Positions 52,272-61,631 of a DNA stretch of 64,000 nucleotides are shown piece by piece. The stretch covers positions 216,996-280,995 of the forward strand of contig NZ_NOWF01000002.1 of the NCBI RefSeq assembly GCF_002245355.1, in the 5' to 3' direction. The notes under the pieces are model-generated. The model saw nothing but the letters and a program-made list of their open reading frames with translations. It did not search any database and was not told the DNA's origin. Numbering within the stretch: the first letter of the stretch is position 1; the number at the start of each line of letters is the position of its first letter. The stretch comes from Paludifilum halophilum. Lineage in GTDB: Bacteria; Bacillota; Bacilli; Thermoactinomycetales; DSM-45169. Made by a program: the position numbers and the translations under genes.

Positions 52272-52410
52272 CTAGAAGCGTTGCGAAAAAGTCCGTTTTC
52301 GGGAGGGTGGGGTTCCACACGGAGTGCCTTTGGCTCGTCAGAACAACGAAACGGAGTGTGGAACCCCACCCCGACCCACCAAGGATGTGCTAAAATCACA
52401 ACGCTTCTAG
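52272..52410. mobile_element. 139-bp MITE-like element with 12-bp terminal inverted repeats
   Basis: CTAGAAGCGTTG (52272-52283) and CAACGCTTCTAG (52399-52410) are perfect terminal inverted repeats. Inside, a second inverted repeat (GGGTGGGGTTCCACAC-GGAGTG with CACTCC-type and GTGTGGAACCCCACCC arms) would fold the whole element into a long hairpin. The 44-bp core recurs at 1956-1999. There is no coding capacity. Structure fits a miniature element mobilised in trans, or a large REP-like sequence. Confidence 0.6.
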
Positions 52411-52515
52411 GTGCGAGAGCCGATGATCAGACACACCTCCATACCAAGGGACCCAATTGAAAACTTAAAATCAATCAACCCGTTACTTTCAAGGAGCTAT
52501 TCATGTATTAACACA

Positions 52516-52541
52516 AGCCCCTGTCCCCATGAACAGGGGGG
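52516..52541 (-). terminator. Probable terminator of the ASCH gene
   Basis: CCCCTGT / ACAGGGG stem with an eight-base loop just past the stop at 52547; the T tail is weak. Confidence 0.5.
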
Positions 52542-52546
52542 TTCGC

Positions 52547-52957
52547 TTATTTCTCCAGTTCAAACAGCTCGACGAGCAAAACGGTTTGGTCGTGTAGATG
52601 AAAACCTTTTGCGATCTCTTCCGCCCATGCTTGTCTGTGGTCCTCCTGGAACTGCCGTACGTCTTCACCATTCCCTTCCCCGGCTACCAACCGGGGATCC
52701 GGGTTTCCGAAGGGGGTTTCAAAGACCTCCTTCATTCGGATGTGACAGCGGGGTTGATGGTGTTTATCGAGGACAGTCACCCCTTTTCCAACGGACTCAT
52801 CGATTTCTCTTAATTCCTCCTCGGTATAGGCTTCCTTGGGGGCGCAAGTCGCCGTTTTTTCACCCCGGAGGATCTGCTGAATCAATTTTTCACCCAGTCC
52901 CCGATCGCCTTCCCAGCCGAACACGGTTGTGAACGGTTGGACGTTTCTCTCTTCCAT
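52547..52957 (-). CDS. ASCH-domain protein
   Basis: 136 residues from ATG 52957, behind TAAGGAGGACGAAG. The ASCH fold is recognisable from [28 protein letters not shown] (motif split: GEKTAT near 35-40), then [20 protein letters not shown] and [14 protein letters not shown] proteins resemble the PUA fold and bind RNA or modified nucleosides; some are N4-acetylcytidine amidohydrolases. The exact role is unknown. Single gene. Confidence 0.88.
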   Translation of the reverse strand: MEERNVQPFTTVFGWEGDRGLGEKLIQQILRGEKTATCAPKEAYTEEELREIDESVGKGVTVLDKHHQPRCHIRMKEVFETPFGNPDPRLVAGEGNGEDVRQFQEDHRQAWAEEIAKGFHLHDQTVLLVELFELEK

Positions 52958-53124
52958 CTTCGTCCTCCTTAGAAGCGTTATATTAGAAGTATTATAGCGG
53001 GCGACAGCGTTTACCCGAACCGCTCCGATTGCGCTTTTAGTGTTTTTACCCAATATTGCTAAAAATCATGATGAAAACGGGTCCGCCCTCTTCGGACCCG
53101 TTTCCTTTTCCGGCGAGCACCCGG

Positions 53125-54390
53125 TCATCCGTCCAGGCTGACCCGGGCGAATTTTCGTTTGCCCACCTGAACTACCATTTCCTTCTTCAGTCGGATTTGG
53201 GCGTCGGTGTCAGTCACTTTTTCCCCATCGATCTTGACGGCCCCCTGTTTGACCATGCGGCGGGCCTCCCCGTTAGAGGCGACCAGCTCCAGCCGGCTCA
53301 ACAAGTGAATGATCCACATTCGCCCGTCTTCCAGATCAGCGGCTGGGATGCTCTTTTCCGGGATGTCGTTGGGCAGGGCCCGTTGTTGGAATACTTTGCG
53401 GAACCGGGCTTCCGCTTCTTCCGCCGCTTCCGAACCGTGATACATCCGAACCAACCGTCGGGCCAATCCCATCTTGGCATCCCGGGGATGAAGCGTACCC
53501 TGTTCCAGCCCCTCCGCCAGGGACTTTTTCTCTTCCAGGGTAAGATCGGTCACCAGCTCATAGTATTTCTGCATCAAATCATCGGGGACGGACATCGCCT
53601 TCCCATACATATCTTCGGGCGTTTCCTCGATTCCGATGTAGTTACCCAGGCTTTTGGACATTTTCTTCACTCCGTCCAACCCTTCCAAAAGCGGCATGGT
53701 CAAAATCACCTGCTCCTCCTGGCCGTACTGGGACTGGAGCTGGCGGCCCATGAGCAGGTTGAAGGTCTGGTCAGTCCCTCCCAGTTCCACATCGCTTTCC
53801 AGAGCGACAGAATCGTATCCCTGCATCAAGGGGTAGAAAAATTCGTGAACGCTGATCGCCTGCCCCGCATGGTACCGCTTGGAGAAATCGTCCCGCTCCA
53901 GCATCCGGGCCACCGTTGTCTTAGCGGCCAGATCGACCACCGCCGCAAAGTCCAGGGGACTGAGCCACTTGCTGTTCAAATGGATCTCCGTCTTTTCCCG
54001 GTCCAGGATTCTAAACATCTGATCCGCATAGGTCCGGGCGTTTTCCTTGACTTCTTCCTCGGTCAGCTGCCGCCGGGTCTCGGATTTACCGGTGGGATCC
54101 CCGATCCGGCCGGTAAAATCCCCGATCACCAATTGTACGATATGGCCCATCTCTTGGAACTGGCGCAGTTTATTCAGGACCACGGTGTGACCGATGTGAA
54201 TATCCGGGGCGGAAGGATCCAAACCGAGCTTCACTTTTAAGGGCCGGCTCGTTTCCACCGAGCGGCGCACCTTTTTCACCAAATCCTCTTCCGGTATGAT
54301 CTCCGCCGCCCCCCGCCGGATCACCTCCAGCTGCTTGTTCACTTCCTCCTTGACTTCGGGAGTCATCGCTTCCTTCTCTTCTTTTTGCAT
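53125..54390 (-). CDS. tyrS: tyrosyl-tRNA synthetase, TyrZ-like type
   Basis: 421 residues from ATG 54390, eight bases after CAGGTG. It charges tRNA-Tyr. HIGH motif: [11 protein letters not shown] (about 47-57). KMSKS motif: KKMSKSLGN (about 236-244). The S4-like RNA-binding domain is at the C-terminus ([18 protein letters not shown]). [16 protein letters not shown] and [20 protein letters not shown] mark the TyrZ branch rather than the Bacillus TyrS branch. A T-box leader with a TAC specifier precedes it, so it is induced when tyrosine is short. Confidence 0.96.
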   Translation of the reverse strand: MQKEEKEAMTPEVKEEVNKQLEVIRRGAAEIIPEEDLVKKVRRSVETSRPLKVKLGLDPSAPDIHIGHTVVLNKLRQFQEMGHIVQLVIGDFTGRIGDPTGKSETRRQLTEEEVKENARTYADQMFRILDREKTEIHLNSKWLSPLDFAAVVDLAAKTTVARMLERDDFSKRYHAGQAISVHEFFYPLMQGYDSVALESDVELGGTDQTFNLLMGRQLQSQYGQEEQVILTMPLLEGLDGVKKMSKSLGNYIGIEETPEDMYGKAMSVPDDLMQKYYELVTDLTLEEKKSLAEGLEQGTLHPRDAKMGLARRLVRMYHGSEAAEEAEARFRKVFQQRALPNDIPEKSIPAADLEDGRMWIIHLLSRLELVASNGEARRMVKQGAVKIDGEKVTDTDAQIRLKKEMVVQVGKRKFARVSLDG

Positions 54391-54440
54391 TTGGATCACC
54401 TGCCTGATCGCTGATTAAAAAGGGTTAAAATCCATAAAAT

Positions 54441-54690
54441 AACCTCGTCCCCTGAAAAAAGGGACGAGGTTTCACCCGCGGTACCACCCTTGTTGAAGGT
54501 GACATTCCACCTTCCACTTATGGGATAACGGGATTCCCTCCCGCCGTTTCCACCGTGAAACGGAGGCTCCCAGGCGTAATTCACACATACAGGGGCCGCT
54601 GGTTCGCACCGCCCACCAGCTCTCTGGGGGTCCCGCTGTACGGCTACTGGACCTGTTCAACACCTGAAGACGATTCATGAATGGATAAAT
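54441..54690 (-). promoter_or_regulatory. T-box leader of tyrS, tyrosine specifier
   Basis: T-box sequence GGGTGGTACCGCG at 54489-54477. Terminator ACCTCGTCCC / GGGGACGAGGT with a T-rich tail (54471-54441). AGAGAG motif and GAACC element of stem I lie near 54615-54600. The specifier-loop sequence TGTGAATTACGCC gives TAC (Tyr), as the downstream gene requires. Its alignment with the aroF leader supports the same specifier there. Confidence 0.93.
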
Positions 54691-54724
54691 CCAGTTTACC
54701 CGAGATGGAGGAGAGGATCAAGCG

Positions 54725-57358
54725 ATGAAATCCGGCGGTGGGAAAAGAAATCGATCCGTATGGAAAAGGTGGGGCCGCCGGGGGATCAAAACGGTATTTC
54801 TATGTTTGCTCATTCTGTTAACCATGGGCATGGGGGCCGCCGGTACGTTGGGCGGATATTTCCTCTCTATCGCCAAGAAAGAGCCGATCCGCAGTCATGG
54901 GGATCTCACCCGGCAGTTGAATGGATGGACACAGACCAGCCACGCTTACTTCCGTGACTCCTCTCCCATCGGATCCATGCGGACCGAGGCGGACCGCAAG
55001 CTCATCCGCCTGGACGAGCTCAATCCCCGACTCATCGAGGCACTGGTGGCCACGGAAGATAAGGATTTTTTCCATCACCGAGGTATTGCCCCCCGCGCTA
55101 TTCTGCGCGCCGCTTACCAATTCAGTGCCCGGACCCCTTCCGTCTCCGGCGGCAGTACGATTACCCAGCAACTGGTCAAAAACACGATTTTACAAAACCG
55201 GGACAAGGAGCTGAAACGAAAAGCCCGGGAAATCCTGCTCGCCCTGCGAATGGAGCGACTGTTTTCCAAGGAAGAGATTCTCACCTACTATTTAAACAGT
55301 CTCTTTTTCGGCAAGGGGGCTCACCGTCGCAACCTCTTGGGCGTACAGGCGGCGGCCAAAGGGATCTTCGGGGTGGAGGCCCGTGATCTGAATCTAGCCC
55401 AGTCCGCCTATCTCGCCGGAATGATTCAGCGACCCAATGCCTACAGCCCCTTTGATGATGAATCCCTGCAAGCCGGGAAAAAACGGATGAGAACGGTACT
55501 GAAGCGCATGCGGGACAACAGGTACATCTCGGCGGAGGAGTTCCAGGAGGCACTCGCCTTTGATCTACAGCCCACTCTGGCGGAAGGGGCCCCCAGTGCT
55601 TATCGCCGACACCCCTTCGTCATGTCGGCGGTGGAGGAGGAAGCGGCACGGGCCTTGATGAAGGCTGAAGGCTTGAATGCGGCGGAGCTGAGCCGCCAAG
55701 GACTGTACCGCTCCACTCTGGAACAGTACCGCAAACGGATCTTGACCGGGGGATACAAAATTTATACCACCTTGGACCCGACACTGGGCGATGCGATCAA
55801 CCGGGCGGCGCGAAACCCCCATCTCTACGCCAACCCCGCCACCTACACCGTTAACGATGGTTCCCAAAAAAAGGTGATCAAAAACGCCCGGGAAGAAGTG
55901 GGTGCTGTCTTGATGGATGTAGAAAGCGGGGCGGTTCGGGCCTTCGTCGGGGGCCGGGATTTTAATCGGGGGCAAACCAATCACGCCTTGAACGCCCGCC
56001 GTCAGCCAGGGTCCGCGATCAAGCCCCTCCTGGATTACGGGCCCGCCATCGACCAAAATGGGCTCACCCCTGCCAGTGTCCTGGTGGACGAACCTCTGGA
56101 GGCGGAGGGAAACAACCAAAAAACCTATAAAAACCAAAACGGACGCTACATGGGCCCGGTCACCGCCCGGGAGGCATTGAAGCGATCCCTCAACATCCCG
56201 GCGATCAAGGTCCTTCGCCGGATCGGAACCGATCACGCTTTCCGCTACCTGAAACGAATGGAATTTCCCCTTCATCCCCGAGACGGGGAAGCCTCCGCCA
56301 TCGGCGGATTTACCCGGGGATTCACAGTGGAAGAGATGACCTCGGGTTATGCCATGCTGGCCAATGAAGGAATCTACCAGAAACCCTATCTGATCCGTAA
56401 GATCGTCGATTCTTCCGACCGTACCGTTTATCGACACCGATTCTCCGGCCGAAGGATCCTGTCCGAGGACGCCGCCTATCTCACCACGGATATGCTGCGG
56501 GATGTGGTCAAAAGCGGGACGGGTCAACGGGTGGGTTCCCGTTTGCGAGGGTACGATCTCGCCGGTAAAACCGGGACTTCACAGAAGGGAAACGACCTCT
56601 GGTTCATCGGTTATACGCCCCGGATGGCACTGGGGGTATGGATCGGCTACGACATCAATCACCCTCTTCCCGATCACCGGAGGGCGAAGCAGGTTTTCTC
56701 CCGCCTCTTCCAGGCAGCGGCCCGTACCGATCCGGGCCTCTTTTCCACCGCCGACCGGTTTCGAGAACCGCCGGAACTGGAAGCCGTCGAACTATGTCAA
56801 GTCAGCGGAAAAAAAGCAACCGATGCTTGCCGTCAAGCAGAAGAAACCGCGACAGAGCATTTGCCGCCCTCGATGATCCCGGAGGATGAATGCGATCGAC
56901 ACGCTGTGGAAAACATCGTTCGCTTCAACGGCGAGCGTTACCGAGCCTCCCCTCAGACACCGCCGGATATGGTTTTTGAGGAAGCGGGGATCCGACTGTC
57001 GGAGGAGGAAGACCTCTTTTCTTATTACAAAGGGACCGTCCTCCCTTCGGAAACGGATCCCCGCACAGGCGGAGGTGAACTCCAGCCGCCCCACGTGGAA
57101 GCATCTTTCCACACCCGAGGTATCTCCCTCAGCTGGGACCACACCGGACAGCCCGGTGTCGTCGGCTACCGTGTCTACCGCGATCAAGAGCGGGTAGCCA
57201 GCCTCCGCCTCGGGGAAGAGCTCACCTATATCGGTACCCCCGGAGACTACACCGTCCATGCAGTGGATGTGGACGGAAGGGAATCAGCGCCATCAGAGAA
57301 AGTCCGGTTCTTTCCCTCCGCAGGTGAGAAGAAACGAAAAAAGTTTTTACCTTTTTAG
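54725..57358 (+). CDS. class A penicillin-binding protein (PBP1-type)
   Basis: 877 residues. Cytoplasmic basic start and a membrane anchor (about 22-47). Glycosyltransferase GT51 domain with EDKDFFHHRGI (catalytic Glu near 113), GGSTITQQLVKN and RKAREILLALRMERLFSKEEI. Transpeptidase domain with SAIK (Ser about 430), SLN near 488 and KTGTS (about 615). C-terminal CQVSGKKATDAC pair, then a fibronectin-III-like module (about 790-860). It polymerises and crosslinks peptidoglycan. ATG 54725 follows GGAGGAGAGGATCAAGCG. It is divergent from tyrS. Confidence 0.95.
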   Translation: MKSGGGKRNRSVWKRWGRRGIKTVFLCLLILLTMGMGAAGTLGGYFLSIAKKEPIRSHGDLTRQLNGWTQTSHAYFRDSSPIGSMRTEADRKLIRLDELNPRLIEALVATEDKDFFHHRGIAPRAILRAAYQFSARTPSVSGGSTITQQLVKNTILQNRDKELKRKAREILLALRMERLFSKEEILTYYLNSLFFGKGAHRRNLLGVQAAAKGIFGVEARDLNLAQSAYLAGMIQRPNAYSPFDDESLQAGKKRMRTVLKRMRDNRYISAEEFQEALAFDLQPTLAEGAPSAYRRHPFVMSAVEEEAARALMKAEGLNAAELSRQGLYRSTLEQYRKRILTGGYKIYTTLDPTLGDAINRAARNPHLYANPATYTVNDGSQKKVIKNAREEVGAVLMDVESGAVRAFVGGRDFNRGQTNHALNARRQPGSAIKPLLDYGPAIDQNGLTPASVLVDEPLEAEGNNQKTYKNQNGRYMGPVTAREALKRSLNIPAIKVLRRIGTDHAFRYLKRMEFPLHPRDGEASAIGGFTRGFTVEEMTSGYAMLANEGIYQKPYLIRKIVDSSDRTVYRHRFSGRRILSEDAAYLTTDMLRDVVKSGTGQRVGSRLRGYDLAGKTGTSQKGNDLWFIGYTPRMALGVWIGYDINHPLPDHRRAKQVFSRLFQAAARTDPGLFSTADRFREPPELEAVELCQVSGKKATDACRQAEETATEHLPPSMIPEDECDRHAVENIVRFNGERYRASPQTPPDMVFEEAGIRLSEEEDLFSYYKGTVLPSETDPRTGGGELQPPHVEASFHTRGISLSWDHTGQPGVVGYRVYRDQERVASLRLGEELTYIGTPGDYTVHAVDVDGRESAPSEKVRFFPSAGEKKRKKFLPF

Positions 57359-57360
57359 CC

Positions 57361-57397
57361 ATGAAAAAGGCGGCCCCGAGGCCGCCTTTTTCATGTA
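57361..57397. terminator. Bidirectional terminator
   Basis: AAAAAGGCGGCC / GGCCGCCTTTTT perfect stem with a four-base loop, between the convergent PBP and acsA genes. Confidence 0.9.
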
Positions 57398-57406
57398 TAC
57401 TCTTTA

Positions 57407-59125
57407 TCAGTCGTCCATTGTAGACAGATCGCCTGTAGGCAGATCCAATTCCCAGGCTTTCAGGACCCGGCGCATGATCTTACCGGAACGGGTTTTGGGC
57501 AATTTATCCTTGAACTCAATTTCCCGGGGGGCGGCGTGACCGGCCAAGCCTTCTTTAACGAAACGGCGGATTTCTTCTTTCAGCTCATCCGAAGCCTCAT
57601 ACCCCTTGCGCAGAGCAATGAAGGCCTTGATGATTTCGCCCCGGACGGGATCCGGTTTCCCGATCACCCCGGCTTCCGCCACCGCTTGATGCTCCACCAG
57701 CTTGCTCTCCACTTCAAAGGGACCGACCCGCTCCCCGGAGGTGTTGATCACATCGTCGATCCGCCCCTGGAACCAAAAATAACCGTCTTCATCCATATAC
57801 GCCGAGTCTCCGGAGATATACCAGCCCGGGATGCGGAAATATTCCTTGTATTTTGACTCGTTTTTCCAGATCTTCCGCATCATCGAAGGCCATGGTGTGC
57901 GGATCGCCAAATTCCCCATCCGCAAGGGAGGCAACTCGTTGCCCTCATCATCGATGATCGCCGCCTGAATTCCGGGGAAAGGACGCCCCATCGAACCGGG
58001 CTTCATTTTCATGCAGGGATAGTTGGAAATGAGAATTCCCCCGGTCTCCGTCATCCACCAGTTATCGTGGATTCGCTTCCCGTAGGTTTCCATTCCCCAG
58101 CGGATCACTTCCGGATTGAGAGGTTCGCCGACGCTCAACATATGGCGCACTTTGGACAGATCAAACTGTTTGACGATATCGGCCCCGGCTCCCATCAGCA
58201 TGCGAAAAGCTGTCGGGGCACTATACCAGACCGTCACTCCGTACTTTTCCAGGGTGCCGTACCAATCCTCGGGACTGAACCGGCCGCCTCGGATCACATT
58301 GGTCACCCCGTTCAGCCAGGGGGCGAAGATCCCGTAGGAAGTTCCCGTCACCCAACCCGGATCCGCCGTACACCAGTACACATCGTCCTCCTTGAGGTCC
58401 AGTACCCATCGCCCGGTCTGATAGTGATGGATCATCGCGTTGTGAACATGGACGACCCCCTTCGGCTTACCGGTGGAACCCGAAGTATAATGGATGATCA
58501 TGCTGTCTTCCCGGTCCACCCATTCGATATCCAGTTCGGGGGATACCTGATCCATCTCTTTTTCGAAGCTATAAAACCCTTCCTCTTGTTCGCCCTCGGC
58601 ACCGACGAGGATCACGTGCTTGAGAGCCGGCAGTTCTTTCACCGGTACCCGGGACAACAGCTGAGGAGTGGTAACCAGGGCGACCGCCTCGCTGTCCTCC
58701 AACCGGTCACGCACCGCTCCCTCCATAAAGGCTTCAAAGAGAGGGCCGACGATAGCCCCTACCTTGAGGGTTCCTAAAAAACTGAAATAAAGTTCCGGAG
58801 TCCGCGGCATGAAGATGAAGACGCGATCCCCTTTACCGACGCCGATTTTGCGAAGCACATTTCCGAAGCGGTTCGACTGTTCCTTCATCTGCCGGAAGGT
58901 GTACTTCTCTTCCCGGTCCGAATCACTGTAGTGCAAAGCGATATGGTCCCCTCGTTCCGACTCGGCATGGCGGTCGATCGCTTCATAGGCGGCATTCACT
59001 TTTCCCGTTTCATACCAGGAAAACTCTTTTTCCACATCTTTAAAGCTGAAGTTCTGGTACGCTTCTTCGTAGGATTCAAGATTATTCCCTGCGGCGATCG
59101 CTTCGATCGGCTGCGTTTCCTTCAC
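57407..59125 (-). CDS. acsA: acetyl-CoA synthetase
   Basis: 572 residues from GTG 59125, behind AGAGGAGGG. It activates acetate to acetyl-CoA through acetyl-AMP. Adenylate-forming motifs are complete: YTSGSTGKPKGVVHVH (P-loop, about 218-233), NWWMTETGGILISNYP (about 365-380), YISGDSAYMDEDGYFWFQGR (about 441-460), and KLPKTRSGKIMRRVLKAWE at the end with the acetylation-sensitive Lys. In Bacillus, acsA is close to rpsD, tyrS and ccpA and is repressed by CcpA. A cre-like site lies upstream here. Confidence 0.96.
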   Translation of the reverse strand: MKETQPIEAIAAGNNLESYEEAYQNFSFKDVEKEFSWYETGKVNAAYEAIDRHAESERGDHIALHYSDSDREEKYTFRQMKEQSNRFGNVLRKIGVGKGDRVFIFMPRTPELYFSFLGTLKVGAIVGPLFEAFMEGAVRDRLEDSEAVALVTTPQLLSRVPVKELPALKHVILVGAEGEQEEGFYSFEKEMDQVSPELDIEWVDREDSMIIHYTSGSTGKPKGVVHVHNAMIHHYQTGRWVLDLKEDDVYWCTADPGWVTGTSYGIFAPWLNGVTNVIRGGRFSPEDWYGTLEKYGVTVWYSAPTAFRMLMGAGADIVKQFDLSKVRHMLSVGEPLNPEVIRWGMETYGKRIHDNWWMTETGGILISNYPCMKMKPGSMGRPFPGIQAAIIDDEGNELPPLRMGNLAIRTPWPSMMRKIWKNESKYKEYFRIPGWYISGDSAYMDEDGYFWFQGRIDDVINTSGERVGPFEVESKLVEHQAVAEAGVIGKPDPVRGEIIKAFIALRKGYEASDELKEEIRRFVKEGLAGHAAPREIEFKDKLPKTRSGKIMRRVLKAWELDLPTGDLSTMDD

Positions 59126-59196
59126 TTGAATGCCCTCCTCTGTCCGCTTTTTCCCACTGCAAGAACCGATGACGGCCAAAAACCCGCTCGAAAGAA

Positions 59197-59208
59197 TGAA
59201 AACGTTCC
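59197..59208 (-). promoter_or_regulatory. candidate cre site upstream of acsA
   Basis: TGAAAACGTTCC, matching the left nine positions of the cre consensus TGWAANCGNTNWCA and the central CG. It lies between the acsA promoter and start codon. Carbon control of acsA by CcpA is known in Bacillus. Confidence 0.45.
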
Positions 59209-59284
59209 TCCCCGGTGAGTCCATCACTCCTTCCGGGCTCGGAAGGTTCATTGCACTCATTTGAAAACGGATTCATCCATCAGT

Positions 59285-59312
59285 ATTATATCATAGATTG
59301 GAACATTCGCAA
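59285..59312 (-). promoter_or_regulatory. acsA promoter
   Basis: Minus-strand -35 TTGCGA (59312-59307), a 16-base spacer and -10 TATAAT (59290-59285). The start codon is about 160 bases downstream, so the mRNA has a long leader that includes the cre-like site. The gap to 59594 holds no gene besides the terminator at 59395. Confidence 0.65.
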
Positions 59313-59394
59313 TGTTTCATGGATATCTCTTCCGCCTCCTCATCAAGGTCCTTTCCCAGTCACGCCGCACCGGCTCCAATAGTTGATTCAATGC

Positions 59395-59469
59395 AAAAAA
59401 CTACAACACCCAGTCCCGGGCATTCCCCTGCTAAAAGCTGAGATACAGGGAATAACCGGGTACTGGGTG
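59395..59469 (-). terminator. Large terminator hairpin of the secreted-repeat operon
   Basis: Minus-strand arms CACCCAGT.CCCGG..ATTCCCTG and CAGGGGAAT..CCGGG.ACTGGGTG pair over about 24 positions with small bulges, followed by TTGTAGTTTTTT. It is placed about 125 bases after the stop at 59595. Confidence 0.7.
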
Positions 59470-59594
59470 AGGGCTACGAAACCGTTTTTCCGTTTAATCA
59501 TGTCCTCTATTATAAATTAACATGCGCCTTTTTCATTATTACCGAAGCCCAGCCAAGTCGTCTTTCACTCCCCCCCAGCATGTTAAACACTAAA

Positions 59595-59864
59595 TTACTC
59601 CGGCTTTGGGAGTCGTTTATCCTTTTTGATCCGATCGATGTATTCCCGAGCTGTTTCCGACGGAAGAAAACGGTCAGTCTCGCCTTTCACGGGGTAAGTA
59701 TCGCTGTCTCCAACCTTTGATACTTTCGGTTTTCGGGTTTCCATCATGGAAACTTTCCCGCGGACGATCTCACTCACCAAGTATTCACCCGGCTTGAGGT
59801 CAAACGAATGACGGGAGTCATTTTTACGGTAAAACAGCACCTTCCGGTCGGTTTTGGCCACCAC
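59595..59864 (-). CDS. hypothetical basic protein at the end of the secreted-repeat operon
   Basis: 89 residues, Lys/Arg-rich. Two beta strands open it (VAKTDRKVLFYRKNDSRH, then FDLKPGEYLVSEIVRGK), and the last third is polar and Pro-containing. There is no signal peptide. The start at GTG 59864 has no good binding site; it may be translated by coupling from the gene ending at 59889. The family is not recognised. Function could be linked with the secreted proteins upstream. Confidence 0.55.
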   Translation of the reverse strand: MVAKTDRKVLFYRKNDSRHSFDLKPGEYLVSEIVRGKVSMMETRKPKVSKVGDSDTYPVKGETDRFLPSETAREYIDRIKKDKRLPKPE

Positions 59865-59888
59865 GATGATGTTATTGCCCCATTGATG

Positions 59889-60311
59889 TTAATGTGCGTT
59901 TCCCGGGATCGAGAAAGGATACGTTTCTTCCAGTTCAATCGGCTGTCCGTCCACCCGGCCCTCAAATCGGACATTCACATAGTATTGTGACTCGGGTTGA
60001 TCCACGGGCGTTTTTTGGGGGGATTCCATCGGAATCACCGCTGAACCGTCGTCGGAACGGACCGTATTCGGGTTTTCCCCTTGTTCGAAGAACAACTCAA
60101 ATGTCCACGTTCCTTCCGCTTTACCCTCCGGTTGCATCCGGGATTGGACAGCAACTTTGGTGATTTGGCCGCTCTCCCCGTCCACCTTAAAGGAATGTTC
60201 CGATTCGATTCTGAACAGGCCGGGACCCACCGAGGCGGGGGAAGACACCGCCGATGAGGGGGCGACGAGGAAAAAGAGACACGAAATCATCAATGTACGG
60301 TACATATTCAC
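59889..60311 (-). CDS. secreted protein with one Ig-like repeat unit
   Basis: 140 residues with a signal peptide (MISCLFFLVAPSSAVSSPAS). The mature part is one beta-sandwich-like unit with AEGTWTFELFFE and, 40 residues later, YYVNVRFEGRVDGQPIELEE and a final FSIPGN. The same G.W.F ... V.F.G.VDG.P pattern occurs three times in the membrane-anchored protein encoded just upstream (60308). The start overlaps that gene's stop by four bases, so they are coupled. The family is unknown to me. Confidence 0.7.
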   Translation of the reverse strand: MNMYRTLMISCLFFLVAPSSAVSSPASVGPGLFRIESEHSFKVDGESGQITKVAVQSRMQPEGKAEGTWTFELFFEQGENPNTVRSDDGSAVIPMESPQKTPVDQPESQYYVNVRFEGRVDGQPIELEETYPFSIPGNAH

Positions 60312-61480
60312 GGGTATTGAGACCTCCTCGCATCCGGCATTTGAATGTCCCCTCCGGCTTGTTCCCGGATGATCCGACCGTTCATCGTTCCCCGGAAAGA
60401 GACCGCCACTTTGTAATGTCCCGGTGTCTTCGTCGGAAGTTCAACAGTGATTTTCTTTTTGGAAAAAGTATGACGCACTTCTTTCACCCGTTCTTTTCCC
60501 ATCAGAGAGAAGATCCACGATCCCTCCACCGGTTGATCCGTTTTCAGCCAGGCAGTGACCCGTACCCCGGACTTGCTTCCCGACTCACTCAACAAGGCCG
60601 GTCGAAGACGAAGACGGGATATGGTGTATCGATAGCGAAAAGAATCCGGGTCGGAAAAGGCGGGATCGCCTTGCATCACTTGAACCGGGCTTTGGGGATA
60701 ACAGTCTTCGTATGTAGTCCCCGCCCAGACCTCCCACGGAATCCCGTCGATCGTTCCCTTCATTTTCACTGTCACACGGGAATTGGGATCTATGTTCACC
60801 GTATGCCGGAGTCCTGTAGAAAGACTCGATTTTCGACTGAATTCCGATTCACCTTCATCATTGGGAGGCGGATTCAGAGGATTCGTGACCAGGGACCAGT
60901 AGCCCCGAGCTTCCTTGGCATGAGTCAACTCCGACGTCAAGGTGCGGGATCCCTCCTTGCAGACCATCCGAAGGTTCATGCCTGGTACCGTCACACGGTC
61001 TTTGGCGGTAACATCCACAGGTTTCCCGTCCACTTCTCCCCGGAAGCGAACCCGGATGTTGAAGGTCTTTCCGGGCTTCAGCGTACCATTCGACAGAGAA
61101 TGGACGTATCGGGCAGAAGGGCCATAAACGGAAAAATCCCGGATCGGCTCCTTTTTGATCTCTTCCTTCTTCCAGGACCGTTTGTTTCCATTCACCTCAA
61201 ATGTCCAGTCCCCCGTTGCTTTCTCTCCATGAACCAGAAGAGCTTCGATTTGGAGAGTGGGATTCCGGTCCTGCTCCGTCCCGATCCGGGTAAAGGAAGG
61301 TTGAAGGGCCAGCTTGTAATCACTTTTGGAAACCTGATCCAATGAACCCGGCTTCCCTGCCGTCAGGAGGTTGTTGTCCGGCTCCTTTGTCACCCACCAA
61401 GCGGTGGCCATGACACCAAGGATCATCAAAACGATCAATATCAAACCATGACGTTGCTGTATGGTTGTTTCCCCCTTCAA
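60308..61480 (-). CDS. membrane-anchored protein with three Ig-like repeats
   Basis: 390 residues. An N-terminal anchor (about 12-31, GLILIVLMILGVMATAWW) is followed by three similar units: ATGDWTFEVNG ... IRVRFRGEVDGKPVDV; ARGYWSLVTNP ... VTVKMKGTIDGIPWEV; VEGSWIFSLMG ... VAVSFRGTMNGRIIRE. Each looks like a seven-stranded sandwich of about 110 residues. The start (TTG 61480 in frame) is not well supported. The repeats suggest an extracellular adhesin, chaperone or binding scaffold; no catalytic motif is seen. Confidence 0.7.
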   Translation of the reverse strand: MKGETTIQQRHGLILIVLMILGVMATAWWVTKEPDNNLLTAGKPGSLDQVSKSDYKLALQPSFTRIGTEQDRNPTLQIEALLVHGEKATGDWTFEVNGNKRSWKKEEIKKEPIRDFSVYGPSARYVHSLSNGTLKPGKTFNIRVRFRGEVDGKPVDVTAKDRVTVPGMNLRMVCKEGSRTLTSELTHAKEARGYWSLVTNPLNPPPNDEGESEFSRKSSLSTGLRHTVNIDPNSRVTVKMKGTIDGIPWEVWAGTTYEDCYPQSPVQVMQGDPAFSDPDSFRYRYTISRLRLRPALLSESGSKSGVRVTAWLKTDQPVEGSWIFSLMGKERVKEVRHTFSKKKITVELPTKTPGHYKVAVSFRGTMNGRIIREQAGGDIQMPDARRSQYP

Positions 61481-61631
61481 AAAGGATCCATTACGAAACC
61501 TTTCAATATTGCGTCAAGGGAAAGGCCTCGCCCTAATACCGTTCGCCGTTGACGGTATACCCGACAACCCGGCTGTTTGTGCGACCACGGATCGATCAAA
61601 GACATCCGGTACATCACGGCCAAGCCCGAAT

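Noticed and set aside
53056..54240. Long open frame antisense to tyrS
   Set aside because: It mirrors the tyrS codons, has no binding site and shows no family features; tyrS is certain.
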